Below are positions 48,775-58,522 of a stretch of 64,000 nt of DNA, piece after piece. Position numbers and translations under genes: made by a program. Each line of letters begins with the position of its first letter. Position 1 is the stretch's first letter. The DNA comes from JBGPTK01 sp963797765 (GTDB lineage: Bacteria; Acidobacteriota; Terriglobia; Acidiferrales; UBA7541). The notes below the pieces were generated by a model that searched no databases, was not told where the DNA came from, and saw nothing but the letters and a program-made list of their open reading frames with translations. The DNA lies in contig CAWCQU010000002.1 in NCBI GenBank assembly GCA_963797765.1, positions 62,001-126,000 of the forward strand, given 5' to 3'.

Positions 48775-49500
48775 CTAGTTCAGTCCAATCTCCTTGTTAT
48801 ACTGTTGGATAACTTCGTAGCACTCGCAGGCGCACTCTTCGAGTTTCTTGCGGCTTAGAATCTGCACCGCGCCACGCGTGTACTCGATAATCTGCTTGTC
48901 CTGCAAAATACCAGCTGCCAAGCTTACGCTAGGCCGATCCGTCCCCAGCATCGTCGCAAGGAAATCGTGGGTGATAGCCATCGTCGCCGAATCCACTCTG
49001 TCCTGAGTAATGAGTAGCCAGCGCGCGAGGCGCTGTTCAATATTGTGGAGCCGGTTACACGCGGCAGTTTGTGCGAATTGCATCCCCTGAACTACCGCAT
49101 AGCGGGTCAGAAACCGTTGAAGTTCTGGAGTGGATTGCAAGACGCCTTTCAATGCGCCAATTCTCACCCGGAATCCGTCTCCAGCGATTTGTACGATCTC
49201 ACGCACTTGGTTCTTGGTTATGCCCACCGCCGCCTGTATCCCTGCAAACCCTTCCTTGCCCACCTCCCCCACTTCAACCGTCCTTCCATCTTCGGTCGCA
49301 ATTACAAGAGACACCATTCCTGCATTCGGGAAATGCACAAACTCGAGCGGTTGGCCCGGTTCGTAGAGACTAAGATGGTGAGGCATGCTGAGAAATTCCA
49401 GGTGTGGACGAATCAGGGCGTACTCCTTGTCGGGAATTGACAAAAGGATCTTGTTGCCGACTCGGTTTCCCGCAGTGCTTGTCCGTTCGTTCGGCTGCAT
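48775..49500 (-). CDS. Crp/Fnr-family regulator (first)
   Basis: 241 residues. Barrel domain (HLEFLSMPHHLSLYEPGQPLEFVHFPNAGMVSLVIATEDGRTVEVGEVGKEGFAG), dimer helix (FAQTAACNRLHNIEQRLARWLLI) and winged helix (ITHDFLATMLGTDRPSVSLAAGILQDKQIIEYTRGAVQIL). It belongs to the group with 'CNRLHxxExRLARWLL', common in soil bacteria. A dozen C-terminal residues add three Cys/Glu (ECACECYE), a possible redox handle. Two tandem Crp genes suggest linked signals. Confidence 0.88.
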   Translation of the reverse strand: MQPNERTSTAGNRVGNKILLSIPDKEYALIRPHLEFLSMPHHLSLYEPGQPLEFVHFPNAGMVSLVIATEDGRTVEVGEVGKEGFAGIQAAVGITKNQVREIVQIAGDGFRVRIGALKGVLQSTPELQRFLTRYAVVQGMQFAQTAACNRLHNIEQRLARWLLITQDRVDSATMAITHDFLATMLGTDRPSVSLAAGILQDKQIIEYTRGAVQILSRKKLEECACECYEVIQQYNKEIGLN

Positions 49501-49941
49501 GATTTGAAAGTCTCGCTCTTCGAAACAGAATTTCGCCCAGCCTTCACAAGAACCGGGTTAACTAGTGGAGCTTCGCCAGTCACAGCTTGCCATATAGGCT
49601 TCTCGCCGAGAACAGAGATCTGAATTAAACCACACCTGGAATCCGGGGTTGTGCATTTGGCTCTCAACCCTGCCTGAATCGCGCCTCAGTGATATCGACC
49701 CCACCAGAACCTATCCAAGCGCTTGAAAAAGCCAGCGCCAAGAACGAAGCACCCAAATCCGGAAGCAGCGCCCAATGACTTGCCTCACAATTCACATGAA
49801 GCGTGTTTAGAGCTTGGATGTTAGCCGAATAAAGTGTCTCTCCCCGAACTAAATTGAAGTGAACTCTGGACGCTGTGAATAAGCGGACGGAGGCGCAGTT
49901 TGAATCGGCGTCTCCGCGGATATTGTTCCAAATTGGTTGCA
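49501..49941. other. Intergenic or doubtful coding
   Basis: A minus frame at 49664-49942 (92 residues, GTG start touching the stop of the gene upstream) could be a second gene of that unit. It is not hydrophobic or repetitive and I recognise no family, so I leave it uncalled. Confidence 0.3.
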
Positions 49942-50148
49942 CTACTTCTTTGAAAGCTCGCCCTTGAAGTGACTCTCAACATCTTCACGACTAAGCGGGT
50001 TTCTTGCTTTGGTCAACACAACCGAGTACACGACCTCATTACCTTCGATTTGCGCTGTGATAAATGCTCCGCCTCCCATCAGTGTTTGGTAGATGAATTT
50101 CACCCTTCTGCCATCTTCAAGCGTTTTGATCCAGTCTTCGTCTCGCAT
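49942..50148 (-). CDS. Small hypothetical protein
   Basis: 68 residues with GGAG about 12 bases upstream. The sequence (DEDWIKTLEDGRRVKFIYQT ... GGGAFITAQIEGNEVVYSVVLTKARNPLSREDVESHFKGE) is beta-rich and coding-like. No known family. Confidence 0.5.
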   Translation of the reverse strand: MRDEDWIKTLEDGRRVKFIYQTLMGGGAFITAQIEGNEVVYSVVLTKARNPLSREDVESHFKGELSKK

Positions 50149-50281
50149 CTTCGTGACTCTCCAGCAGAGGTAGTCTGGGACTCAAGTATACGTTGTTCGG
50201 TGTAATAGATTGCGAATCGGTAGCAAGATTAGGTTCGGCGATTCGCTGAGGATAACGTCATTCCTGCATGAGTGTCGGCGC

Positions 50282-50990
50282 CTATTGCGTGTTACATAAT
50301 ATAGTTACAAGGGAAACAGTTCCGCTTGCTCCCAGAACGCGCAGACCAGCATCGGCCGGCGGCGCATCCGGCGTAGCGCCCGACGGGCGTGGTAGCTCAG
50401 TTCCGTGTAGCTGTCGGGACAGAAGTTGGGCAACTCGTGCTGCTTCCAGTGCGCCCACAGATATTCCACCGGATTCAGCTCCGGAGCGTACGCCGGTAGG
50501 AACTCCAGCCACAACCGCCCGCGCTGCTGGCGCACAAAGTCCCACACCAGGCCGCTGCGGTGACTGCGCAGACCATCCCAGACAATCAGCAGCTTTCCAG
50601 GCAGATGGCGCAGCAGGTGGGTCAGAAACTCGATCACCTGCGGGCTGCGAATCGTGCCGGGAAACAGCCAAAAATAAAAATTCCAGCAGGTCACGCCCGC
50701 CATGGCTGAGAGCGTCTTCCAGTTGAAGTGATATTGCAGCACCGGCGTCTGTCCCTTGGGGGCCCAAGTACGGCAGCGGTGCGGCCGCTCGCTCAATCCG
50801 CTTTCGTCGACGAAGACGATGGTGCGGCCTTCTTTTTGGGCTTTTTTTTAATCTCCGGCCAGCGCTTCTGCTTCCACCGCCGGATCTTGGCTTCGTCCCG
50901 CCCCCGCGCACCCAGTGACTTCTGGATTCGCCGGCGCGGGGTTGTTGTCTTTCTCATTGTCGGGGGCGGGCGATCGTGCATGGATGCGGA
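50282..50990 (-). mobile_element. IS630-type element, 5'-truncated, with A-run frame change
   Basis: The DDE_3 catalytic part is clear: FVDESG, PVLQYHFNWKTLSAM, IVWDGLRSHRS and FLPAYAPELNPVEYLWAHWKQHELPN. Upstream in another frame lies the short region before the first Asp (RDEAKIRRWKQKRWPEIKKK). The two meet at AAAAAAAAG (reverse of 50832-50840), which contains A-AAA-AAG, the classic -1 slippery site; a -1 slip gives the normal IKKAQKEGRTIVFVDESG. The N-terminal DNA-binding part is missing, so the element is truncated at about 50990. Confidence 0.75.
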
Positions 50991-51069
50991 GAACTGGCTG
51001 AGATGATCTCGCGGTTAGATCGAGCCTGCAAAACAAAAGGCGAGTATTATCGTGCGAGAGGGGCCAAAA

Positions 51070-51282
51070 ATGACAACGCCGCTCGCAAAACAGACCCTCA
51101 TTGACTCCATGAATAAGCAAGCCGAGAAACACAGGACGAGGTCAAGGAGATTGCTGGTCTTGGCCCGGCACGCAAGCTCTGCCGTGGATCGGTCTCGATA
51201 CATTGAGAACGCTCGCACGGAGAGAAAGATCGGAAACCTCTACAAGCGGATTGCGTCACAAATTGTGACCCTTGCTGAATGA
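51070..51282 (+). CDS. Small basic helical hypothetical protein
   Basis: 70 residues from ATG 51070 after GAGAGGGG. Strongly helical and Arg/Lys-rich (SMNKQAEKHRTRSRRLLVLARHASSAVDRSRYIENARTERKIGNLYKRIA). No known family. Lies between two decayed transposons. Confidence 0.4.
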   Translation: MTTPLAKQTLIDSMNKQAEKHRTRSRRLLVLARHASSAVDRSRYIENARTERKIGNLYKRIASQIVTLAE

Positions 51283-51432
51283 AAAGTTCGGCGCCGAAGT
51301 TAACGACAATTTGTTAAAATTCTCGACGCGTAGTAAGCGTATCCCGCCACTCACCACTCCCCAACGCTGAATTTCGCTGCTCAAACCGCTCCGCTTTCGC
51401 TATTAGCGCTAATTCTGGCGGTGGATGTCGAA

Positions 51433-52900
51433 ATTCTGATGAGATTACACCAAACACTAATTTCCGGCGGATTGACCACGCCACGGCCTCCCAAACCAAC
51501 AGCTGGATTGATCGTGAGTTCGCCGGCAGTGAGTTCCGAGACGTCCGGCTCAACAAGCGATTCAGAAAACTTTTCCAGCAGCTCTCCGAGAGCACCGGCG
51601 AGAGCATTCCATTGGTTTGCCAGGACTGGGCAAACACAAAAGCGGCGTATCGTTTCCTCTCAAACCACCGCGTCACCGAAGAGGCTATTCTTGCTGGACA
51701 CTTTCAATCCACGCGCGAGCGATTCGCTGCCACAGATGCCACTGTTTTGGTTCTTCACGATACAACGGAGTTTACCTACCACCGGAAGAATATCCGCTCG
51801 GTTGGCATCCTGCATCGGCTTCCCCTGGGGAGACGTCTGAACGGACAGCTGCGGCACTACGTCGTCTGTGGAATTCAGATGCATGCCAGCCTGGCAGTGA
51901 CCACCCATGGACTTCCCCTTGGCCTGACAGCCATAAAGTTCTGGACCAGGACCAAGTTTACGGGTTGCAACGCACTCAAGAAGAAAATCAATCCGACAAG
52001 AGTGCCGATTGAAAAGAAGGAGAGTATTCGGTGGCTGGAAAACCTGAAGCAATCCACGGTGCTTTTGAAGGACCCGGAGCGCTGCGTTCACATTGGTGAC
52101 CGCGAGAGTGATATTTATGAGCTTTTCTGGACGGCGCAAGTGGCAGGTACACATTTTCTGGTGCGCACCTGTGTGGATCGCCTTGCGGGAGATGGGAAAC
52201 ATACGATTGCCGACGAAATGAAGGCGATGTGCATCCCAGGGTTTTATCGCGTGCAGGTGACCGACGAAAAAGGCGATCGATCGCAAGCCATTCTTGAAAT
52301 CAGATATCGTCGCATCCGCGTTCTTCCTCCTATCGGCAAACACAAGCAGTACCCGGAACTCACGCTCACGGTCATCCACGCGCGGGAGCGCGGAACACCA
52401 CAAGGGCGAGAAAAGATCGACTGGAAATTGATTACGAACTTGCCGGTACGCTCGCGCGACCAGGCCATTGAAAAACTCAAGTGGTACAGCATGCGCTGGA
52501 AGATAGAGACCTTTCACAAAATCTTGAAGTCTGGCTGCAAAGCCCAGGAATCGCGCCTACGAACAGCACAACGGTTAACCAATTTGATCGCCGTCTTTTG
52601 CATGCTTAGCTGAAGGATTTTCTGGCTGACAATGATGAACCGTGCAGTGCCGAATGCTTCGCCGACACTGGCATTCACCGCGCTGGAAATCCATTTGCTC
52701 GATCAATTGGCGAAAGATAAAGGAACGCGGCATCCACAAACAAAATCGATTTCCAGTTATCTGATCAGGCTTGCGAGACTTGGGGGCTATCTTGCACGCG
52801 TCGGCGATTCTCCGCCCGGCAATACGGTCCTTTGGAGAGGCATGTCCCGGCTGACCGATATCGAGTTGGGCTTCGTCATGGGAGCTGAACTTGTGGGTAA
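51433..52900 (+). mobile_element. IS4-type transposase, interrupted by a stop
   Basis: N-terminal Tnp DNA-binding type region (SWIDREFAGSEFRDVRLNKRF ... VCQDWANTKAAYRFLSNHRV), DDE core (VLHDTTEFTY; HIGDRESDIYELF; WYSMRWKIETFHKILKSGCKAQESRLRTAQRL with the Y-x2-R-x3-E-x6-K signature), and C-terminal part (TALEIHLLDQLAKDKG ... GDSPPGNTVLWRGMSRLTDIELGFVMG). TGA at 52611-52613 breaks an otherwise continuous frame (W to stop by one base). No proper start codon was found upstream. Ends are approximate; terminal repeats not identified. Confidence 0.78.
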
Positions 52901-52980
52901 CCGAAAGCTCTGGATGACGCTTACTGTATTGAGGTATCCGCTCAGTTCTTTGATTCTCGCCCCTGCTAACCTCCAATTTC

Positions 52981-53271
52981 TCACCGGGTTGAAGAATCGG
53001 CGTCACCGTAACCAACAAGTCCTATCGAGCTGCCGACCAGGGTCGCCGAGAGTTCTTCCCACTCGCCTGCCGGAGCAAACCCTTCAAGGTGCAGGTAGAA
53101 CCGTTCGCTCAGGGTCGTGTGGGAAATCAGGACTGCTCCAGAGAAACCCAGCAACGCCTTCTGATCGCCTTCATCCCGGACAAAAAGACCGGGGTTATGA
53201 CCGAAATCTCGCAGGAACCAGCGAAGACTCGACAGGAACTTCGGAGTGCAAGTAAGATCGGGCTGCGTCAC
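52981..53271 (-). CDS. Hypothetical protein beside IS4
   Basis: 96 residues, GTG start. The middle (FLSSLRWFLRDFGHNPGLFVRDEGDQKALLGFSGAVLISHTTLSERFYLHLEGFAP) is coding-like and beta-rich. No family or ribosome site seen. Antisense frames here are less likely. Confidence 0.4.
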   Translation of the reverse strand: MTQPDLTCTPKFLSSLRWFLRDFGHNPGLFVRDEGDQKALLGFSGAVLISHTTLSERFYLHLEGFAPAGEWEELSATLVGSSIGLVGYGDADSSTR

Positions 53272-53344
53272 AGTGGATTGTGATCCCGATCACCGAAAAT
53301 CCTGACGAACACAGCTAAACCAGACGTGTAGGGAGGAGGCGAGG

Positions 53345-53806
53345 ATGCTGAACACAATGGAGAACGTCGAGGTCCTACATGAGGAAGAGGAGGAGATGTC
53401 GCGGTTTATGACTCCGTTTGAAACGGCTCTGGAACTTGCCGGGCGGGACGATGACGAATCCCGGCTGCTGGGGCTGCAAAGGTTACACGAGATGGCGGAG
53501 CAGAATGCGAAAATCCGCGAGCATTGCCACCTGGGTTCGCAAGCGCTAGACTCATCTCCGTTCTTGTTCGTGGATAACAAGGAGTGGGCTCGACTGAGAC
53601 AGAGCTACCTGGAGCTGGAACGAGCAAGTTTCGAATTTCGCAGAGAGTTGGTGTTCACCACGACATTGTCTACTGAGAATTTAGTAGCGCGGGGGAGGCG
53701 ACTGATTGCTGTCCTTCGAGAACACCTCGGCTATGAGGAGGAGTTATTGAAGCGAATCGAAGAAGTTCCGCTCCTCGACCCGAAGCGGCTGGGAATCAAG
53801 GAGTGA
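53345..53806 (+). CDS. Hypothetical helical protein
   Basis: 153 residues with GGGAGGAGG about 8 bases before ATG 53345. Acidic start (ENVEVLHEEEEEMSRF) then long amphipathic helices (ALELAGRDDDESRLLGLQRLHEMAEQNAKI; RLRQSYLELERASFEFRREL; LRREHLGYEEELLKRIEEVP-like end). Could form a helical bundle or coiled coil. No family recognised. Lies 125 bases upstream of gdhA on the same strand. Confidence 0.62.
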   Translation: MLNTMENVEVLHEEEEEMSRFMTPFETALELAGRDDDESRLLGLQRLHEMAEQNAKIREHCHLGSQALDSSPFLFVDNKEWARLRQSYLELERASFEFRRELVFTTTLSTENLVARGRRLIAVLREHLGYEEELLKRIEEVPLLDPKRLGIKE

Positions 53807-53931
53807 GGGTGCGGTAAGCGAGGACCGGGGGAATGGCTTGCAGCGGAGCAACCGAGCTGTAGGCTGCACTGGTCTGACACGGACTCGAGAACGACGCATG
53901 GAAATAATTTCCACATAATAGGAGGCAAGAC

Positions 53932-55332
53932 ATGGGCGGCACCGTTATGAATCCCCCGGGAACGAAAATCTCGAACGATTACCTTGAAGAAGTGATGGTC
54001 TTGGTGAAGTCGAAGGATCCAGGTGAGCCGGAGTTTCACCAGGCAGTCCAAGAAGTGTTCAATTCTTTGCGTTTCGCTTTAGCAAAGCATCCGGAATACC
54101 GCGAGGCTCGGATTCTGGAACGGATCGTGGAGCCTGAGCGCGTGGTGATGTTCCGCGTGCCGTGGTTTGACGATATGGGAAAGGTTCAAGTAAACCGCGG
54201 GTTTCGCATCGAGATGAACAGCGCCATCGGGCCGTATAAGGGTGGTTTGCGCTTCCATCCGTCGGTCAATCTCGGCATCTTGAAATTCCTGGCATTCGAA
54301 CAAGTATTCAAGAACTCGCTGACCACCTTGCCGATGGGGGGTGGGAAGGGCGGGTCGGATTTCGATCCCAAGGGAAAGAGTGACAATGAAGTGATGCGGT
54401 TCTGCCAGAGCTTCATGACGGAGCTGTATCGGCACATCGGACCCAACACGGACGTCCCGGCAGGCGACATCGGAGTTGGCGGACGGGAAATCGGTTTTCT
54501 GTTCGGCCAATATAAACGCCTGGCAAATGAATTCACCGGAGTGCTGACGGGGAAGGGGCTGAGCTGGGGTGGCTCGCTGATTCGTCCGGAGGCGACGGGA
54601 TACGGCTGCGTTTATTTCGCCGCGGAAATGCTGAAGAGCCGCAACGACTCGCTCGAGGGGAAGCGATGCCTGTTATCAGGGAGCGGGAACGTAGCGCAAT
54701 ACACGGTGGAGAAGTTGCTCGATCTAGGGGCGAAGCCGCTCACTCTGTCCGATTCGGACGGTTTTATTTACGATCCGGAGGGGATCGACAGAGAAAAGCT
54801 GGCTTGGGCCATGGAGTTGAAGAATGCGCGCCGTGGGCGCATAGCCATGTATGCCGAGCGGTATCCGAAGGCCGTATTTACGGCGAGGGATCCGCGTAAG
54901 GGTTCAAATCCTCTGTGGAACTTGGAAGCGGACTGTGCTTTTCCATCCGCCACGCAAAACGAAATCAACGCTCAGGACGCGGCCAACTTGATCAAGAACG
55001 GCGTCAAGCTTGTCGCCGAGGGAGCCAACATGCCTTGCACGCTAGCGGCTACCAAGGCATTTCTGGATGCGGGGGTCCTCTACGGGCCAGCGAAGTCTGC
55101 GAATGCTGGCGGAGTGGCAACCTCTGGACTGGAAATGGCACAGAACAGCGCCCGGCTGAGCTGGACGCGCGAGGAAGTGGATGATCGGTTGCACAAAATC
55201 ATGGTAGAAATTCACAAGAATTGCTACGAGACGGCGAAGGCTTACGGGTCTCCGGGCAATCTGGTGGATGGAGCAAACATCGCAGGTTTTCTGAAGGTCG
55301 CTAATGCGATGCTGGATCAAGGATTGGTCTGA
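53932..55332 (+). CDS. gdhA: NADP-type glutamate dehydrogenase
   Basis: 466 residues with AGGAGG 6 bases upstream. Catalyses 2-oxoglutarate + NH4+ + NADPH to glutamate. Substrate pocket KGGLRFHPSVNLGILKFLAFEQVFKNSLTTLPMGGGKGGSDFDPKGKSD with the catalytic Lys of GGGKGG; PAGDIGVGGREIGFLFGQYK; ATGYGCVYF; nucleotide fold GSGNVAQYT; and ANAGGVATSGLEMAQNS at the end. Length and motifs match the hexameric small GDHs (E. coli GdhA type). A hairpin and the PEP-binding fusion gene follow. Confidence 0.95.
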   Translation: MGGTVMNPPGTKISNDYLEEVMVLVKSKDPGEPEFHQAVQEVFNSLRFALAKHPEYREARILERIVEPERVVMFRVPWFDDMGKVQVNRGFRIEMNSAIGPYKGGLRFHPSVNLGILKFLAFEQVFKNSLTTLPMGGGKGGSDFDPKGKSDNEVMRFCQSFMTELYRHIGPNTDVPAGDIGVGGREIGFLFGQYKRLANEFTGVLTGKGLSWGGSLIRPEATGYGCVYFAAEMLKSRNDSLEGKRCLLSGSGNVAQYTVEKLLDLGAKPLTLSDSDGFIYDPEGIDREKLAWAMELKNARRGRIAMYAERYPKAVFTARDPRKGSNPLWNLEADCAFPSATQNEINAQDAANLIKNGVKLVAEGANMPCTLAATKAFLDAGVLYGPAKSANAGGVATSGLEMAQNSARLSWTREEVDDRLHKIMVEIHKNCYETAKAYGSPGNLVDGANIAGFLKVANAMLDQGLV

Positions 55333-55359
55333 GACTCAAGATCGATTGGAGATCGTGGT

Positions 55360-55382
55360 GCGGGGTGGGTCCTCCACCCCGC
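55360..55382 (+). terminator. GC-rich hairpin between gdhA and the next gene
   Basis: GCGGGGTGG (55360-55368) and CCACCCCGC (55374-55382) are perfect partners with a 5-base loop, 28 bases after the gdhA stop. No U-tract follows, so it may limit rather than end transcription into the gene at 55420. Confidence 0.55.
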
Positions 55383-55419
55383 GCCGAGTTTCAGCCTCCC
55401 GGCGAACTGGCAATGGGGC

Positions 55420-58398
55420 ATGGGGCAAGCGAGTAATTCCGTCATCGATGCCGAAAGGCAGTTCGAGGGATTTGAGAGTCTGATCCCATTCCGGGTGCAG
55501 GACGTCCTTCTGGTTTCCAGCCTGTACGATTCATTCATTCTTCGCGAAGACGGCCGGCTGAGCGAGCTCCTGATCGGGGAATCGCTCGAGCTGGATTTAC
55601 AACAGGCCCCCGGAATCACGCACGTCTCAAACGGAGCGGAGGCGCTGGAGTTGGCGCGTTCGCAGCCGCGCTTCAATCTGATCGTCGCCAATTTGCATGT
55701 GGGCGACATGGATGCGGGGCAACTCGCCCGCGAGGTCCGAAGCTCCGGCTTGGACGTTCCGGTGGTGGTGCTGGCATACGACTATACGGAAGTTAAGAAC
55801 TTTGTTAGCCGCTATCCGGCCCATGGGATCGAGCGGATCTTCCTGTGGCAGGGGAACGCCCGCATTCTGGCGGCGATCGTGAAGTACGTGGAGGACCGGC
55901 GCAACGTGTTGCGCGATACCGCGTCAGTGGGTGTGCCGGTGATCCTAGTGGTAGAAGACAACATCCGCTATTACTCCTCGTTTCTGCCTGTGATTTACAC
56001 CGAACTCATCGCTCAGTCGCGGCGGCTGATTCACGAGGGAGTGAACGTTGCCCAAAAGCTCTTGCGGCTCCGGGCGAGGCCGAAGATTCTGCTGGCCTCG
56101 AACTATGAAGACGCGCTGGAGCAGGCGATGAAATATAAAGAATACCTGTTCGCAGTCGTCTCGGATGTGGAGTTCCCGCACGAGGGCGAATTGAGTGGTG
56201 AGGCCGGCATTATGCTGGCCCGGAAAATTCGGGAAGCGGTGCCGGACGTGCCGATTCTGCTTCAGTCGAGCCGCACAAAGTTCCGGCGAAGCGCCCATGC
56301 GGAAGGTTTCTCATTCCTGCAGAAACGGTCGCCAACCCTGCTCAGGGACTTGCGTCGATTCCTGGTGGAACAGTGCGGGTTCGGCGATTTCGTCTTCCGT
56401 CTGCCAGATGGGAGCGTGGTGGGACGGGCGAGCGACTTGAGCACGCTGGAAACGCGCTTGGGCGACGTTCCCCCGGAAAGCATCGCTTATCACAGCCAAC
56501 GAAATCATTTTTCACGGTGGTTGATGGCCAGAACCGAGTTTGTTCTGGCACAAAAACTCAGGCCGCGAAAGGTCTCTGACTTCGCGACGATCGAAGACCT
56601 GCGGCGGGACTTGATTCAATCCATTGTCGAGTATCGCCGGGAGCGGAGCCAGCTTTTGGTGGGGGATTTCAATCCGGCGACATTTGAGCCGGGCGAGGCT
56701 CCATTCCTGCGAATCGGCGGGGGCTCTCTTGGTGGAAAGGCCCGCGGGCTGGCATTCGTGCGCCACCTGTTGCACCGGTATCGGCTGGCGAGGCGGTTTG
56801 AGGGCGTCCGGATAACGGTGCCGCCGGCGGTGGTTCTGGGAACGGACGTATTCGATCAATTCCTGAGCGAGAACAACCTGCTCGATTTCGCGATTCGCAG
56901 CAGCGACGACGGCGAGATCCAGAAGCAGTTCGTCGCGGCGAGTCTGCCCGCGCCCCTGGTTGATGCGCTGCGGTCTTTTCTGTCGTCGGCCCGCTATCCG
57001 TTGGCGGTGCGTTCTTCGAGCCTGCTTGAGGACGCGCAATACCAGCCATTCGCCGGCGTGTACGAGACGTTCATGCTCGGCAACCACGATCCCGATCCCA
57101 GTGTTCGCCTAGCGGAGGTGATCGAAGCGATTCAACGCGTCTACGCCTCCACCTTCAGCCGCCATGCCAAGGGATATGTGCGGGCGACTCCGTACCGTCT
57201 GGAAGAAGGAAAAATGGCGGTGATCCTGCAACAGATGGTCGGGACGGTGCACGGCAATCGCTTTTACCCGGACTTCTCGGGAGTGTTGCGTTCGCGCAAT
57301 TTTTATCCCGCTCCGCCGATGCGATTCGAAGACGGCATTGCGGCCGTGGCGCTGGGGTTGGGGCGGACAGTGGTGGAGGGGGGCAGGTGCGTGAGGTTTT
57401 GTCCGCAGTATCCTCGCCATATCGCGCAGTTCTCTTCCGTTGAGGAAATTCTGGCCAATTCGCAATCCGACTTCTGGGCCTTGGAGCTGGAACACCGGAC
57501 GCGAGGAGGCGATACGGCGGCACACCTGCGCGAAGTGCGATTCGGGCTGGAAGCGGCGGTGTCTGACGGAACCCTGGATCTGGTGGGATCAACCTATTCC
57601 GCGGACAACCACGCCGTCTATGACGGTTTCAGCCGGCCGGGGATGCGCCTGGTGAGCTTCGCGCCAATTTTGAAGCAAGGTGCTTTCCCGCTGGCGCCAA
57701 TTCTGGTGGAGATCATGAAGATCAGCGAAGACGCCTTTGGGCGGCCGGTGGAGATCGAGTTTGCCGCCAGCAGGCCAAGCGGCGGCGATGGAGTGGCCGA
57801 CTTTGCGATTTTGCAAGTGCGCCCGCTGTCACTTTTGCGGGAGGGAGAATCCACTCAGATCGAGGATGTGGATAGAAGCCGGCTGGTCTGCCAGAGCCCG
57901 AAAGTGCTGGGCAACGGCCGGATCGTGGACTTGCGCGATGTTGTGGTCGTCGACGCCCATCGTTTCGAACGGGCGCACAGCCAGGAAGTGGCCAGGCAAG
58001 TCGCGGAGTTCAACGCCCGGCTCAGCGCCGAAGGGACTCGGTATTTGCTGATCGGCGTTGGCCGATGGGGATCGAGAGAGCCGTGGCTGGGCATTCCTGT
58101 GGAGTGGGACGAAATCTCAGGAGCCCGCGCAATCGTTGAGGCGGGGTTCCGCGATTTTCACGTGACTCCCTCCGAGGGCAGCCATCTTTTTCAGAATCTC
58201 ACTGCGTTTGGGGTCGGATACTTCACGGTGAATCCCGAGGCTGGGGAAGGTTTTGTGGACTGGCAGTGGCTGGCAGAGCAACCGGCAGTGGCGGAACTAG
58301 GTTGCGTCCGTCATCTGCGGTTCGATTCGCCCGTCCTAGTGGTTATGAATGGCGGGAGCGGCCAAGGTGCGATTTTCAAACCGGAAATCCCCGTGTAG
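55420..58398 (+). CDS. Receiver-PEP/pyruvate-binding fusion protein
   Basis: 992 residues. Two CheY-like receiver domains come first: about 28-155 (phosphoacceptor Asp replaced, VANLHVGD) and about 172-315 (VILVVEDN, VVSDVEFP with Asp, LLQSS, FLQKRS, so probably functional). From about 425 to 820 lies the ATP-grasp PEP/pyruvate-binding domain of PEP synthase/PPDK (GGKARGLAFVRHLL; LAVRSSSLLEDAQYQPFAGVYETFML; ILQVRPL). The phospho-His swivelling domain (TxGGxxSHA) and the TIM-barrel are absent, so it cannot run the full reaction. Last 150 residues unassigned. Weak ribosome site. Perhaps a phosphorelay-controlled ATP-grasp kinase. Confidence 0.82.
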   Translation: MGQASNSVIDAERQFEGFESLIPFRVQDVLLVSSLYDSFILREDGRLSELLIGESLELDLQQAPGITHVSNGAEALELARSQPRFNLIVANLHVGDMDAGQLAREVRSSGLDVPVVVLAYDYTEVKNFVSRYPAHGIERIFLWQGNARILAAIVKYVEDRRNVLRDTASVGVPVILVVEDNIRYYSSFLPVIYTELIAQSRRLIHEGVNVAQKLLRLRARPKILLASNYEDALEQAMKYKEYLFAVVSDVEFPHEGELSGEAGIMLARKIREAVPDVPILLQSSRTKFRRSAHAEGFSFLQKRSPTLLRDLRRFLVEQCGFGDFVFRLPDGSVVGRASDLSTLETRLGDVPPESIAYHSQRNHFSRWLMARTEFVLAQKLRPRKVSDFATIEDLRRDLIQSIVEYRRERSQLLVGDFNPATFEPGEAPFLRIGGGSLGGKARGLAFVRHLLHRYRLARRFEGVRITVPPAVVLGTDVFDQFLSENNLLDFAIRSSDDGEIQKQFVAASLPAPLVDALRSFLSSARYPLAVRSSSLLEDAQYQPFAGVYETFMLGNHDPDPSVRLAEVIEAIQRVYASTFSRHAKGYVRATPYRLEEGKMAVILQQMVGTVHGNRFYPDFSGVLRSRNFYPAPPMRFEDGIAAVALGLGRTVVEGGRCVRFCPQYPRHIAQFSSVEEILANSQSDFWALELEHRTRGGDTAAHLREVRFGLEAAVSDGTLDLVGSTYSADNHAVYDGFSRPGMRLVSFAPILKQGAFPLAPILVEIMKISEDAFGRPVEIEFAASRPSGGDGVADFAILQVRPLSLLREGESTQIEDVDRSRLVCQSPKVLGNGRIVDLRDVVVVDAHRFERAHSQEVARQVAEFNARLSAEGTRYLLIGVGRWGSREPWLGIPVEWDEISGARAIVEAGFRDFHVTPSEGSHLFQNLTAFGVGYFTVNPEAGEGFVDWQWLAEQPAVAELGCVRHLRFDSPVLVVMNGGSGQGAIFKPEIPV

Positions 58399-58522
58399 AG
58401 TGTTTCCCCACGGCACCATGAGCGACACGCACGCGGTCATCTTCCGCGCGAAAACGTCTATCTCGTCGAGTCAGAGCAACTCCGGAAATGCGCCATCCAA
58501 CTACGTACCAGAGACCGCTTGG

